Positions 1-11,820 of a stretch of DNA of 64,000 bases are shown piece by piece. The stretch lies in contig CM076152.1 in assembly GCA_038025085.1 (NCBI GenBank), positions 26,496,001 through 26,560,000 of the forward strand, in the 5' to 3' direction. Every line of letters starts with the position of its first letter. Position 1 is the first letter of the stretch. The translations under genes and the position numbers were made by a program. The DNA comes from Tetragonia tetragonoides. Taxonomy: Eukaryota; Streptophyta; Magnoliopsida; Caryophyllales; Aizoaceae. The notes under the pieces were generated by a model. The model made no database searches. It was given only the letters and a program-made list of their open reading frames with translations, and had not been told where the DNA came from.

Positions 1-2
1 TA

Positions 3-300
3 GTGCAATTTGGCAATGTTTTCTCGGACACTATTGAACTTCAAGATCTATGCTACAACCTTAGTTTGTTAGATATTAAGGCTAAGAGAGGAGACTTCAC
101 TTGGTCAAACAAACAAAACCCTGAGGATAGGGTTTACAGTAAAATTGATTGAGTTTTGGGGAATTTTGAATGCTTAGCTACTTATGCTTTTGTTGAGGCT
201 AATTTCATGGAACCTTTCATATCAGATCACTCCCCAATAATAATTAAATTCCATACAGATGACAGGCGAGGTAAGAAATCCTTCAGATTTTTCATGCTTG
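3..300 (+). pseudogene. LINE endonuclease C-terminal fragment
   Basis: Frame 3 reads through motifs typical of the C-terminal half of the apurinic-type endonuclease of plant LINEs: GDFTWSN, then RVYSKID, then SDHSPI, which carries the catalytic Asp-His pair. One TGA at 150-152 sits where an Arg codon is usual (SKIDR), consistent with a C-to-T change at a CGA codon. The N-terminal half lies before the window. The link to the following reverse transcriptase is shortened and out of frame. Confidence 0.75.
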
Positions 301-301
301 C

Positions 302-1300
302 TTGAAGGGCAGAAGAGCTTCAAATCATATCTCGTCCATTTTCACTTCTCAAAATGTGAAATTGACAGCACTGGAGGACATCAAACAGGAGTTTCAGAAC
401 TTCTTTATTAGCATGATGGGTTCCAGTAGCCCTGAGATGCCGGCTATACATCCTGAAATCATGCAGAATGGAGAGTTCCTGTCTATTGATCAACAGATTG
501 CCTTATGCTCAGAGTTTACTGCAAAAGAAATTAAAGATGCTCTATGGGATATGGGAGACGACAAGTCTCCAGGCCCCAGTGGTTTTACTGTGGCTTACTA
601 CAAAGCTTCCTGGCACATCATAGGAGAGGACATTGTGCAAGCTATTCAGAGTACCTTCCACTCATGTAAAATGATTAAAGCTTTAAATTGCACTTCTGTG
701 ACTCTAGTACCAAAAAAATCTAATCCTACCTATGTTAGTGACTATAGGCCTATTACATGTTGTAATGTTCTCTACAAAATCTTGTCCAAAACTCTTGCAA
801 CTAGGCTATGTAGAGTTTTGAATGATATTGTGCATCTCGAGCAATCAGCATTCATCAAGGGAAGATTCATAGGTGACAACATAATCTTAACTCATGAGAT
901 TGTTAAACACTATGAAAGAAAGGAGGTTTCACCTAGATGCATAGTCAATGTTGACTTAAGAAAAGCTTATGACTCTCTTGAGTGGTGCTTCATTGAGCAG
1001 ATGATAATTAGTCTTCATTTCCCTGCTAAATTTGTTCATTGGATCATGATGTGCATCAATATTGCTAGCTACTCCCTCATGTTCAATGGGTGTCTTATGA
1101 ACCCTTTTCCTGCCGAGGGTTGAGACAAGGGGATCCACTTTTCCCTTATCTCTTTGTTATAGCTATGGACTATTTATCACGATAGCTAGCTGGACTGAAG
1201 GATCAACAGGGTTTCAACTTCCATCCTCGATGCAAGAAATTTGATCTCGTACACTTCGTATTTGCTGATGACTTATTTCTCTTCTCAAGAGGTGATTTCA
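302..1300 (+). pseudogene. LINE reverse transcriptase domain, frameshifted
   Basis: The segment 302-1123 is open for 273 codons (the listed start is a TTG, so the true start is not defined). It contains DDKSPGPSGF, YRPITCCN, QSAFIKGR..GDNI and VDLRKAYDSLEW, the fingers and palm motifs of LINE reverse transcriptases. At about 1120 the frame shifts: the expected GLRQGDPLFPYLF motif continues in another frame from about 1119. The catalytic box reads FADD at 1261-1272. The enzyme would copy LINE RNA at a nicked target; here it cannot be made whole. Confidence 0.85.
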
Positions 1301-1305
1301 ACTCA

Positions 1306-2322
1306 GTGAAGCTGCTATTAGAGAAATTCCAAATGTTTTCAGTTTGTTCAGGATTAAAAGCTAATGAAGCCAAATCGGATGTTTGCTTTGGAGGGGTTGA
1401 CCCATTAATTCAGTCTCAAATTACTGAGTTCCCAGGCATGAACAAAGGAGATCTCCCATACAAATATCTTGGTGTGCCACTCACATCAAAGAAACTCCAT
1501 GTAGGGCACTATGACCCTCTAATTCAGAAAACAATTGACAAAATACAATTTTGGACAGCAAGATTTTTTTTCCTATGCAGGTCATCTTCTCCTGATTATG
1601 GCAGTCCTCTTTGCCTTTCAAAGTTTTTGGGCTCAATTTTTTCTATCCCTGTAGCAGTCATACACAAGATTGAACAACTTTGTAGAAGGTTCTTGTGGAC
1701 TGGCTCATTTGAGGTTAGCAACAGATCACTAGTTGCTTGGAATGATTTGTGTGTGCCAGCTGCTAAGGGTGGCTTGGGAATATTTAATTTTACAACTTGG
1801 AATCATGCCTCTTTGGGTAAGCTCCTCTGGGACATACAACACAACAAAGAGAAGTTATGGGTCAGATGGCTGCATGCATATTATGTCAAGAGCAATGATT
1901 TCTGGAGTATGAATAAACCCATGCAAGCTGCCTGGATAGTTCAAGAAGCTTTTTGATCTGGGACCTATTATGAGTTCTGTGGTGTGCAGCCCAGCTGTAA
2001 ACAAATATAAAGTTGGAGAAGTTTACAAGAAACTACTCCCTGAGAGGCAGAAGAAAAATTGGCACAACATAGTTTGGTGTTCACTCTGTTGTCCTAAATG
2101 GAAGTTTATTATGTGGCTCCTTATGCAGGAAAGGCTTCCCATCTGGAAAAACATTCACAAGATAGGCATTCAAGGCCCCAACTGTTGTGTTTTTTGCAAG
2201 CAAAAGAAAACTTTGAGCACCTGTTTTTCAATTGTGAGTTTGCTACTGAGATCTGGAACAAAAGCTTTCAGTGGATGAAAGTGCCATCTATACAGTGGAA
2301 CCGGCAGGACATTGTTAAGTAA
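1306..2322 (+). pseudogene. LINE reverse transcriptase thumb/connection and zf-RVT region
   Basis: The segment 1306-1956 (216 codons) carries YKYLGVPL, the sequence that follows the catalytic box in plant LINEs, and LVAWNDLCVPAAKGGLGI. After a stop, 1970-2278 and the overlapping frame 2098-2322 encode the zinc-binding reverse-transcriptase tail (WHNIVWCSLCCPKWKFIMWLL, then a Cys-x2-Cys pair and FEHLFFNC). The change of frame near 2200 shows an indel. The order and spacing match a normal LINE ORF2 C-terminus. Confidence 0.8.
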
Positions 2323-2768
2323 ATTCAGCAGGACTCTAGGAAAAATAGCAAGAAGCAAAGTCTTATATGCTTGTTTTGCTGTTGTCATCCATCACGTGGG
2401 GAAAGAGCGCAATATGAGAATATTTAATTTCAAGATCAAGCCTCCACAGCTAGCAGTATTTTGAGGGAGATTATCAACAGTCTGCATGTGAGTGCTACTG
2501 TCTCAAGAGATGTAAAGCTGAAAGAGCATTTTCAGTTGCGTTTGAATTATTTTGTATAATCTGTATTGTTATATTGATGTTTTGTTTTCTTAGGAGGTCT
2601 CAGCAGGTTGTAGAATTCACTATGATTTTGGATGGCAACAAAGAGTTTTCGCATAAAAGGGAAATGGTACCATCTACAATGGAATCCTGTCTACAACCTT
2701 TTAGTCTAGCTAGACTAGTGTTATTCAGATTTGAGTTATTTGAGTTGTAGGGGACTAGCTTGGCTAGT

Positions 2769-2773
2769 AATGC
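2769..2773. repeat. Target-site duplication AATGC (left), outer LTR element
   Basis: AATGC precedes TGTAACACCCC at 2774 and is repeated at 26698-26702 straight after GGGGTATCACA. A 5-bp duplication with TG...CA ends is the integration footprint of an LTR retrotransposon. Confidence 0.85.
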
Positions 2774-4829
2774 TGTAACACCCCCGAATTTACAACGATT
2801 TTCTGGGAGCTATCGATGTCGCTATCCACGACTCGACACCGCTGAACCGTCAGAAACTCGAGGGTTGTCACTGCAACATTTATCGCTAAGGAGTAAATGC
2901 TAAGCAGAACGAAAGACTAGGCATCAAAAGGAGCTTCTAAGGAACTAATTAATCTAAAACAGTTAATATCAGAGTTGTCTATATACTGAGCTAAAACCAT
3001 TAAACCAAATCTATTACAACTGGCCTTCAAGGGCGAAACCAAATCCAATAAATAATTAATTCCACGATCTAATCCAAACAGAAATAGTTCTATCAAACAA
3101 CGCCAACTCTAACCTTCCAAGCTGTACGTCCTTAATCAATCTAAACCTGCACTTTGGTTTCCGTGACGGAAACAAAAATACAGAAGAAAAGAAAAGAAAC
3201 AAGAGGAACAAAAATCAGATAAACTGAATAAACGTCATCCGTACCCAGTAAAACCATTTCGCAAACCTTACCTGAGGTTTTAGAAGAATCATTGAAATTC
3301 ATTTGCATATGCACATAAGCAGATAATCAAGCATACGCATAACGACATTCTTTTACATACAATTCTTGTATAGTGATCATACAAAATACGACACAGACAA
3401 TCCGTCTTGATTAGAGAGATGTAAGAGAGCTTATAAAACAATGATTACCCATACTGTTTATCGAAGATACAATCACACCATGGACTTAATGACTCTAGTG
3501 TGCACACTACCTCTAGTACAATTACACGAGCCTAGAGGAATTAATAAATGGGGAATGATCCGTCCCAGACACACTGTGAGGTGTCCATAAGTAACTTTGG
3601 GAATCAATCATCCCTTGAACTACACCATTAGGTGCAATCCCGATAGCTCGACTACTCCTAGGGATCCATTAGGAGTCTTACTCTCATTTAATTCGATTCA
3701 CATAATTTGCATTGGTTGACATAAGTGGTACTACGAGACCACGACTTACTAATTCATTTCATGCTCTAGACAATGAATAGTAAATAACGACGATAATGAT
3801 AATTCAATACGATGAGAATTAAACATTCTTTAATTCAATAACGATGATAATTCAATAACGATGACAAGTAATGTCTAGCCAAATTTGGCAGCACTTCGGC
3901 AGGGTAACACGATATCCAAAAATTAACAAATCATCCAAGAAGTTCAATCAATAATAGATAGGTGCTCACTAACACACGATAATACCCATACCAATTAGCA
4001 CTTATTTAATAACATAATAATACTAGCAATTCACCATTCAACAATTCTCCAATAATCATCATATGGACTAATTAATTCCCAAAACATGATAACATCGACA
4101 TGCTAATTATAAATCATATTTACAGCGATAAACATGCTTAAGGAATCTCATAATAACAACGATATAATTTAATCATGCTATGCATATTAATTTCACAACA
4201 AATTCCCAATTAGCACATAACCCATCAAAATAGTTTTGATGGGGCTTTAGAAGAAGGTAGACATGAGCGCTTACCACTAACATGCTACCAACAGTAAGTA
4301 TACTCCAACCAATCGACGATAATCACGCTTGCTCATTAGGTCCTAATTAAGAATAATTACCGAATCAGCATTTATTAAATATGAAAATCCAAACAGTAAC
4401 GAAATCTCAGTCTGATATTTTTATTAAATTCCTTGATTTATTCCAACCAATCTAGGGTTTTGAGAATCCAAATTTGGGTTCTGAATGAGTACAGAAAAAT
4501 AAAAACATTAAATCGAAAATACTGAAAATCAAATAAATCATTACGAAAAATATAAAAACGAAACCCTAACTTCAAAACTCGATCTAGGTCACGGGTACCC
4601 ATGCATGGGGCCCATGACCCGACCCAACAACACCACCACCACCCACTGGCCACCATGGCCGGTGGTGGTTGTCGCCGGAGCGCCGGCGAAGAGAGGAGAG
4701 AGAAAAATCGCAAAAGAGAGGGGGAGAGAGAACGCGAGCGAGAGAGAGGGGGAGAGAGCCAGGGGCTCGGTCGGCGACCATGGGTCACCACCAGCGACCA
4801 CCCAGGCACGGCCTTGTGGCGCCGTGGTG

Positions 4830-4834
4830 GTCCC
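4830..4834. repeat. Target-site duplication GTCCC (left), Tat-type element
   Basis: GTCCC at 4830-4834 directly precedes the LTR start TGTGGGGCC and recurs at 26114-26118 directly after the other LTR end GGCGTCTACA. The flanks rejoin smoothly when the element is removed. Confidence 0.9.
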
Positions 4835-7800
4835 TGTGGGGCCAGATTCTCGGGTTTTCCTGGATTAGGACTTGGGAATCGTCGCGATACGTACCAGAGG
4901 CACGTCCCACGGAAATCGGCCGATTGTAAAGGCCAATTATCAAGGAATCATCTTAAGGTTCGAAGTCGCCACCTTGTTATAGCCCGAACAAGGACGGGTT
5001 TTTACAAAAGAAGAGTCGCCACTTGTTATGACCCAAACAAGGAAGGGTTTTTACAAAAGAAAGAGTTTTATAAACGATTTTAAAGAAAACCATTTAAGGA
5101 ACCCAAAAGTTGACTCCATCGCGATAAGGCACGAAAATTCTTTGATTGGTCTGCGAATCAGAGATTCTGGTTCGGGGTCTAGGTTAGAAGGTGCGGACAT
5201 CCTCGGACCCGTCTCCTCCTCCGTACGGAGTACGGGCTCTTTACTAATACGTTGTATCCCATATGAAAGCTTTGAATTGAATTATGTAATGCCTTGAATG
5301 ATCAAAGGAAAACACATATATGTACACATTGTCACTTAGCACATAGAAAAAGTCGGTTTTGAACCGGTGTATTCGTTTACGTACGACGGGTTTGGATATT
5401 GCAAAATACTGCACTACGTACCATTCATCGTAGATCTTGAATCTACTCCTGGATCAAAAACCCTTATGTAGTTCTGACTGGGGGATCCGGTCAGTAAGAC
5501 TCCTTGGGTGCCACTAAGTCGAGTAGGATGTTCTTTCCCGTAAAGAGGGATATAATTGAGAAACTTATAGGATGACTCGCAACTTAGAGTCGAATTGATC
5601 CGAGGAACCCCCTACTCTCCTCGAAAAAGTAGAGAAAAGTTCAAATGGGATGATTAGCCCGCTCCTTTAAGGCGTTCAACCCAACAATATTTGGTAATAT
5701 ACGGGGATCAACCCAATTCTTAGCTTTGAGTAAAAAGATTAGACTTCTCAAAAATATTCGTTCTTTATTGGTGGGTAATGGCTTAAAAGAGTCTTTCCGA
5801 TAGGATCCCCCGTGGTGGCCCGAAGCCAAATAAGAGGGGACGATCAATAATTAGCTTCTATTCGATCATAGGTATTCCACTGGGGAAAATGGTTGTAACT
5901 GGGGAAATATGGATTCCACTGGGGAATATGATTTGTATGAAGGTGATTTGATGGAATGGTAGGTGGAACACCCATGATCGCGTATAAGCAAATTTCTGAT
6001 TCTAACCTCAAATTTGGCCCCGGGTCGGGATGTGTACATAAACGAATACACTGGTTTTAAAAATCGCTTTTCACATAATATACATCACACAAGAGAGAGA
6101 AGTTCTTTTTATTTTATTTTCCGAGTTGTATTATTAGGTGGAAGCATATGAATGCAAATGTACGAAATGTAATTAAAGAGGCCGCGGAATAAACAAATTA
6201 CAATTTGAGTATTTACAATAAAAAAATACAAAAAATGTCTAAAAATCCTAAAAAAGAGAAAAAGACTTGATCTTCTTGTACATGGTGCCTCCGGGGCTCT
6301 ATCTTCGTCTTCGTCTTCAAAAGTTAGATTTATTCACAAAGGATTGGTTCATTTACAAAAGAATTGATTTATTTACAAAGAATTGGTTATTTACAAAAGC
6401 GGTTTGAAAGAACCGACAAGGGATTAATCCAAACGCGACTTCTTGACTCCGAATTTATTTTTATAATTAGTGGGACACACTAAGAGAATAAACTGGAGAG
6501 TTTCATATTTTTGTTGGTTTGTTTGATAATTAAACGAAAATTATTTATAGAATCGAACAAAATCTTTTTTATAATAATCTGGACAGAACTTCTAAAATTC
6601 ATATCTCGGTCATAACTCAATCAAATAGAGTGCTTCAAAATCCTAACTTGGTTCATTTTACTTCATGTTTCTACTGTAAAAATCTCAAGTCAGGATAGTT
6701 GACTATCGGTGAGTTATTCACGATTTACGAGGTTCTGAAAGTCTTTGCACAGACCATTGGTTTTTGATTTATTTGGAATTATTTACACGTGATCTAGGTC
6801 TAATATTTACAGGACTTAGACAAGACATGAAGATGGGTGTTTAAACAAAACTTCATAAATTTTAGACAAGTCTACGTCATTTAACGAAAATAAACAAAAG
6901 GACTATACAAAAGCCTTAATGTTCTAAACTTAACCAATTGTGTTTCATTTTGACAGAACCTAGCTCGGTTTGATTAATTCATTAGAAATCGAAAACACAT
7001 CCGAATGGAGTGATTCCAAAGCCTAGATTGGTTCTTATTGAGTCTTCTATCCAAATAAAAGTTCATCTTTTATTGAAAATGTGCTAAATACCGTGGACCT
7101 TTCAGTTAACTGAACATTGTGATTTCTGGACATGTATTCGATTGGTTAATTTTAGAATCAAATCTACTTCGTTAAACTTGAATTCTTCTTTACAGATTGA
7201 AGAAGACATACTAAGTACGTACTATAAAAATTATCAAAGAAAACTGACTATCCTAAATGGTTAAAGTGAGCCGTTTATTTACAAGGTCGAAATCTGAGAA
7301 AATCTTCAAAGGGACAGCACTACTTCGTCTTTTCAAAACTTATTTAAAATTAATTTGGTATCCAAAATGGACGAAATGGGTATCTGTATAAAGATAAGGC
7401 AATCTTCTTAAATTTACTCAGAAATAGACTAGGCTCAAAACTTAACCGTTTGTTAGTTATTTACAGATCTATAGACGTTGGTCATTTTTAGACACAGAAA
7501 CTTCAAAATTCAATTGTGGATTATTTAACAGTTGGATCTGGATGATTTTTATCTCGGTAGAAAGCCCTCTGGACAAGGTTTCCTATTCTACTAATTTCAT
7601 CCAATTCCAACCATTGGATCTTCCTAGATCCACAAATGAATTCTGCTCTAAAAACTGTCAACTATCCGATTTATTACAACTTTGTACAAAAAATAAATCC
7701 GAGGCCTCTATATGCAAAATGACCTTTTTTATTCAATTTCCATTATATAAAAAAATGAAAATGGTGATGAGGAAGAGAGAAACATTCATTGATCACGCAA

Positions 7801-9048
7801 ATTTGGCACAAGCAACACTCTTCCTCACCGCAAAAAATCACTCTCTACAAGCTGGATCTAAGTCCCCCATGCAGACGGGTTCGCGTGGGCACTTGAACCC
7901 TAACCTAGGAATTTTAGCCGCTCAAAAAATAGGATGCTACATGCCCACACCTACAAAGAGTCCAACCGGTGAAAATGGGATTATTAAGGGGGGATAATAG
8001 TGTTTATTAGCAATTTATATACAAAATGAAATGGTTAGTAAAAACACTTAGAAAAATAATTGAAGAGAGAGATAAAATATTACCCTTGCGTAGATCTAGA
8101 AATCTCAATCTTCAAACTTAAGTTAGTTAGCACAAACGCCCTTTAGTTTGCACTAACTAGATAAAAAATGAAGTTTTAGAAATAGAAGAAGTTTTTACAA
8201 AACCTTCAAAAGTTGAAGTAAGTTGAAAAAGATGATAGGAAAAACTAGAGAGAGAAGTAGAGATTTTAAGAAGTAGAGATGAGAAAGTGGCAAAGGGCCT
8301 CTAGGTTAGATTTAGAGGGGGTATTTATAAGGGGGGAAAGGATGATGGGTGAATTAGGATTAGGAAATGGAGGGTTGGATTTGGTGGGAGATGGATGGTG
8401 AGATGGGGGGGTAGGAGAATGTGGATGGGAGAGTGACAAATGTCACATTTTTGGTGATGGAAAATGGATGGGAGAATCTTGTGAGGTGGATGTGAGTAGG
8501 AAAGAGAAAAGATGAGATAAGGTGGGAGAGAAAATAGAAAAGGGAAAAACAAAAACAAAATAAAAAATAATAAATAAAAGAAATAAAAAACGTGGCGGGG
8601 GGGAAGAAATTTTTCTTTTTCTTTTTCTCCTCTTTTTTCGGATGAGAGGGGGATTATTATTTTTATTTAAATTTTTGGGTGGGGGGTTAATTCATGGAAA
8701 AGAGAAGGGTATTTTGGTATTTTTACTTGATACCATTATTCCCTTTTGTCTTTAGCTATTGGATGGGAACATAGGAATATTGTAATGTCATGATGTCATG
8801 TATGACATCATAATTCCAATCCTAATTTATTTTTTGCATTTTTTTCTTTTATGTTTTTTTTTGGATTTTTGATTTATTTTCCCTTTTGGGCTTTGGGCTT
8901 TGCTTTGCTAAGTGGTTCGGTCACCTTATGGGCCTTAAATGCCATTTTTAGCCCAAATGACTTATTTAATTAGGGTAATTACAGTTAATGCTAATATTAA
9001 CTGTAATAATTATTTAAAAGAAATACAAGTCAAAATTCGGCGTCTACA
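4835..9048 (-). repeat. 3' LTR of the Tat-type element
   Basis: This copy matches 21810-26113 along its length. In element orientation it begins at 9048 and ends at 4835. It lacks two insertions found in the other copy: one of about 57 bases (near 22747-22803) and one of about 35 bases of palindromic repeat (near 25840-25875). It contains no conserved ORF. Pieces of it read as short ORFs, which I treat as chance. Confidence 0.92.
8322..8329 (-). promoter_or_regulatory. TATA box of the 3' LTR
   Basis: The minus strand reads TATAAATA here, followed by a CT-rich stretch. The equivalent site in the other LTR is 25354-25361, at the same relative place. It is the likely core promoter of the element. 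Confidence 0.55.
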
Positions 9049-9250
9049 GATGCCCATCGTTGGACGAGTTTCTGAGGAATTGATCAGGTTCCAAAGAAAC
9101 GAAGGTCAACGATACAAAAAGACACCTAATTTTGACTTGCGAAAACGTTAATTATAACAACGATAATAATTATCGTTTAAATGGTAATGGCCTAGCCACT
9201 AACCACATTCTTCCGTGCACCTCCGGGCTTAACTTCTTTGATCTCGAAGT
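9049..9250. other. Non-coding region next to the 3' LTR, possible polypurine tract
   Basis: In element orientation the bases just before the LTR read CGATGGGCATC (9049-9060), a weak purine-rich candidate for plus-strand priming. No ORF is supported here. Confidence 0.35.
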
Positions 9251-9261
9251 TTAACCGTTGT

Positions 9262-9420
9262 TCTTCTGGATGTTCTCGATATTCTGGATGTTCTGGATAT
9301 TCTGGATTTTCTGAACGTTTTTAACGTTCGGGATCTTCTGGAAGTTCTGGATTTTCGGGATGTTCTGGATTTTCTGAACGTTTTTAACGTTCGGGATCTT
9401 CTGGAAGTTCTGGATCTTCA
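9262..9420. repeat. Minisatellite with TTCTGGAT units and AACGTTTTTAACGTT palindrome
   Basis: TTCTGGAT-like units repeat many times. A longer unit of about 65 bases (containing GAACGTTTTTAACGTTCGGG) appears twice, near 9304 and 9369. Antisense reading gives a meaningless repetitive peptide. Confidence 0.7.
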
Positions 9421-9433
9421 AGGATATCTCTGG

Positions 9434-9596
9434 GCGTAACTTACTTTTATCTGGAAGTATGACCGTAATTCTTCTCGGATGCTTCGGGGCGTAACCTCTT
9501 TTATCTCGAGGTATAACCATAATTCTTCTCGGATGCTTTGAGGTGTAACCTCTTTTACCTCGAGGTATAACCGTAATTCTTCTCGACTCTTCCAAT
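9434..9596. repeat. Tandem repeat of about 55 bases, three units
   Basis: Units start GCGTAAC at 9434 and 9489 and GTGTAAC at 9543. Each contains a TCGAGGTATAACC-like core and ends CTTCTCGGATG. A more diverged unit lies at about 9228-9270. Confidence 0.7.
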
Positions 9597-10293
9597 AATT
9601 CTACCAATAATTCTTCCGAATCTTCGGGTGCATGCATGCACGATCATCTTCCTTTCTATTTTTTCATTTCTGCATCTCCTTCTTCCTCAACTCTTCATTT
9701 ATCCTACAATGCTTCTATTATGCAAAATGCTCATGCTTTTTCAATAAAAATTGTCCCGAGGCAAAACATTTACTTCTTTGTTTTCGAAAACATCTCTCTT
9801 TCGATTTGAAAGTTCAATTCATCATTTCTCTTCAAAATTAGTTTTCTTCAAAAATCATCTTTCTCAAATTTTCGGAACAAAAATCCGAGTTCATTTTTTT
9901 TCGTTAAATCATTTCTCAAATCTCCGGAATAAAATCCGAGTTCATTTTTTTCATAAAAGACATCACTAAGCTATTAGTGAGGTTCATGTTCATCCAAAGA
10001 TGGTACATTAGTTCACTAATGAACTATGTTAATGGCTTTTTTGAATTTTAATCACATAATTCAAATATCTCCCAAAATAGTATGGTTTGAATGCATGGGG
10101 AATGCTCATGTGTTTATTTTGGTGAAAGGTGTAAGAGTGCTTATGTAAGGGGTTTAATGGCAAAATTGACAAGATCATCACCCCCTTCCTTTATAGCCAT
10201 GGCCGGCCACCCCCTTGGAGCACACCACTCCATTTTTCTCTTCATCTTCTCCCTTCTTTACTTACTTCCATTCTTGCTTCAAGCTCATTTCCC
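9597..10293. other. Non-coding region upstream of the antisense ORF
   Basis: A/T- and TTTC-rich sequence with no supported gene. The last 100 bases (CT-rich, with a TTTATAG at about 10190) would be the leader of the antisense ORF if it is transcribed. Confidence 0.4.
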
Positions 10294-11820
10294 ATGGCTT
10301 TGTCTTCAAACAATGAAGTTGATAATGACTTTAGGCATAAACTCATCCATTTCACTAAGGAAGTTAAACCCAAGCAAACACATTTCCTTTCTCTCTTCAT
10401 CAACTCGATTCAACCTTTCATGAGGCTCAAAATAAATTGGGACCTCATCGAAGCCTCTCTTCAATATTGGGATCCTATAGATCATGTTTATCGCTTCGGT
10501 ACTCATGAGCTTTGCCCTCTAGTTGAGGAAGTGGAGGGATTCTTCACCCTCAAAAATGATGGTCCTCTCGTCACACCTCTTGCGAAGTTATGTCATGAGG
10601 GGGACCTTAGCCTTGTCTTAGGCCTTCCTTTCTTCACTTCAAGAAATGTTCTCATGGGGGAATCTCTCCTTCTTGAGAACATATTTTCCATGTTCGAAAA
10701 GCCGAGGGGGTACTTCCAAATGGAGGAGGGCGTCTCTTTTGAGTATGCAAGGTTGAATTCTCTTGCGTTACTTCTATTGGGTACATACCTCTTGAAAGGA
10801 GGGAAGAGCTTGTGCCATGCACGGTGCTTGGGACTCATCAAGTCCATTGAGTTGGGCGGTAGGGTAGCTCCTCTTATTCTCGGTGAGACCCTCTTGGGTC
10901 TTGACAACCTCAAACAAAACCTTTCTTCCTTCTTAAGGGGTTGTCCTCTTCTTCTCCATTTGTGGCTATATGAGAAGTTCGCTCTTCTTAATGCTCCCAC
11001 TCGTTCTTATAAACCAAAGAACGTCCAAGAAAGGGGAAAGTCTTTCAAATGTAAGAATTTGGAGAAAGAGGGTAGTTGGGGTGACACCTTTCAAGGCGAG
11101 ATCAAATGGGTACAAGAGTTCATTCCTCTTGGCAAGGTGGTTTATTCAACCGAGGATTACCGAGGTGTTCCACTCCCGGGGCTAACCCATATCACCTTTT
11201 ATCTCCCGTGGCGTTGCTTATGCCAAATGGGTCTCAAGCAAATGCTCCTCCAACTTCCTTCAAAATTGTGCTTCACCAAAAATGTCTATCTCCAAGATTT
11301 TCAACGCATGGCTTCACTTTGGGGGTCTCGTCAAATTCTCATGGCTTCCCCGACTCTTCATGATGCAACCTTGGAAAAAGATTACGCATTTTGGTTGATT
11401 AACCATTTGGTTAATGAGGGAAAGCTCCAAAGTGGAGAAAATGGGCCATCGGGCCGCGTTGGGCCTGTGGAGGGACGGTTCGGGCGCGTTTGGAGGGATG
11501 GCGGGCCGAGCTGGGCCGAGCCCAGCGTTGCTGGTGGGCTGGTGGACCCGTCAGGTCAGGTGGGCAGTGGTTCGGGTGATCCGAGCGGGCTGCAGAGGGG
11601 TACCGGGTCTGGCGGGCCGTGGGTGAAGGGTGAGCCGAGCTGCGCTGCTGTGGGTTCGGGCGCTGGGCCGCGTGTGGGTGCGGGTGTTGGGTCGCGTGTG
11701 AGCAAGGGAGTGGGTTGGGGTGGCTTCGGTGTTGGGCCGAGATTGGTAAGGGAGGGTGAGTGGATGAATTGTGGTGAGTGGGCCGAAAATGCTCCCAAGA
11801 AGAGGAGAGGCCCAATGTGA
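10294..11820 (+). CDS. Antisense ORF with plant mobile domain-like region, inside the Tat-type element
   Basis: An uninterrupted frame of 508 codons lies on the strand opposite to gag-pol, between integrase and the 3' LTR. Residues about 20-380 resemble the plant mobile domain found in MAIN/MAIL proteins and some transposons: SLQYWDPIDHVYRFGTHELCPLVEEVEGFF and later TFYLPWRCLCQMG. Residues about 385-508 are a low-complexity Gly/Pro/Ser/Arg tail from GC-rich DNA with repeated GGGCCGAG-like segments, ending KKRRGPM. The ATG at 10294 follows a CT-rich leader. Antisense ORFs are known from Tat-type elements, with unclear function. It stays open while gag-pol is broken. Alternatively it is captured host sequence. 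Confidence 0.7.
   Translation: MALSSNNEVDNDFRHKLIHFTKEVKPKQTHFLSLFINSIQPFMRLKINWDLIEASLQYWDPIDHVYRFGTHELCPLVEEVEGFFTLKNDGPLVTPLAKLCHEGDLSLVLGLPFFTSRNVLMGESLLLENIFSMFEKPRGYFQMEEGVSFEYARLNSLALLLLGTYLLKGGKSLCHARCLGLIKSIELGGRVAPLILGETLLGLDNLKQNLSSFLRGCPLLLHLWLYEKFALLNAPTRSYKPKNVQERGKSFKCKNLEKEGSWGDTFQGEIKWVQEFIPLGKVVYSTEDYRGVPLPGLTHITFYLPWRCLCQMGLKQMLLQLPSKLCFTKNVYLQDFQRMASLWGSRQILMASPTLHDATLEKDYAFWLINHLVNEGKLQSGENGPSGRVGPVEGRFGRVWRDGGPSWAEPSVAGGLVDPSGQVGSGSGDPSGLQRGTGSGGPWVKGEPSCAAVGSGAGPRVGAGVGSRVSKGVGWGGFGVGPRLVREGEWMNCGEWAENAPKKRRGPM

Larger units (their letters stand above)
1..2773 (+). mobile_element. LINE (L1-type non-LTR retrotransposon), decayed, 5' end outside window
   Basis: The order endonuclease C-terminus, reverse transcriptase, and zinc-binding RVT tail on the + strand identifies a plant L1-type LINE. 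No LTRs flank it. Frames change several times and stops interrupt it, so it is inactive. Its 3' untranslated part stops at 2773, where an LTR element inserted, and resumes at 26703; the five bases AATGC are duplicated on both sides of that insertion. The stretch 2330-2773 has no clear coding capacity and is read as LINE 3' sequence by position. Confidence 0.85.

Noticed and set aside
4601..5083. 160-codon + strand ORF rich in Arg/Glu
   Set aside because: It crosses the junction between the outer solo LTR and the Tat-type LTR and is driven by a GA-rich low-complexity tract.
9262..9596. CRISPR-like array
   Set aside because: Repeats are contiguous or diverged without unique spacers, and the genome is eukaryotic.
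9251..9637. 128-codon minus-strand ORF with KIQN repeats
   Set aside because: It is a translation of the minisatellite and 55-base repeats.
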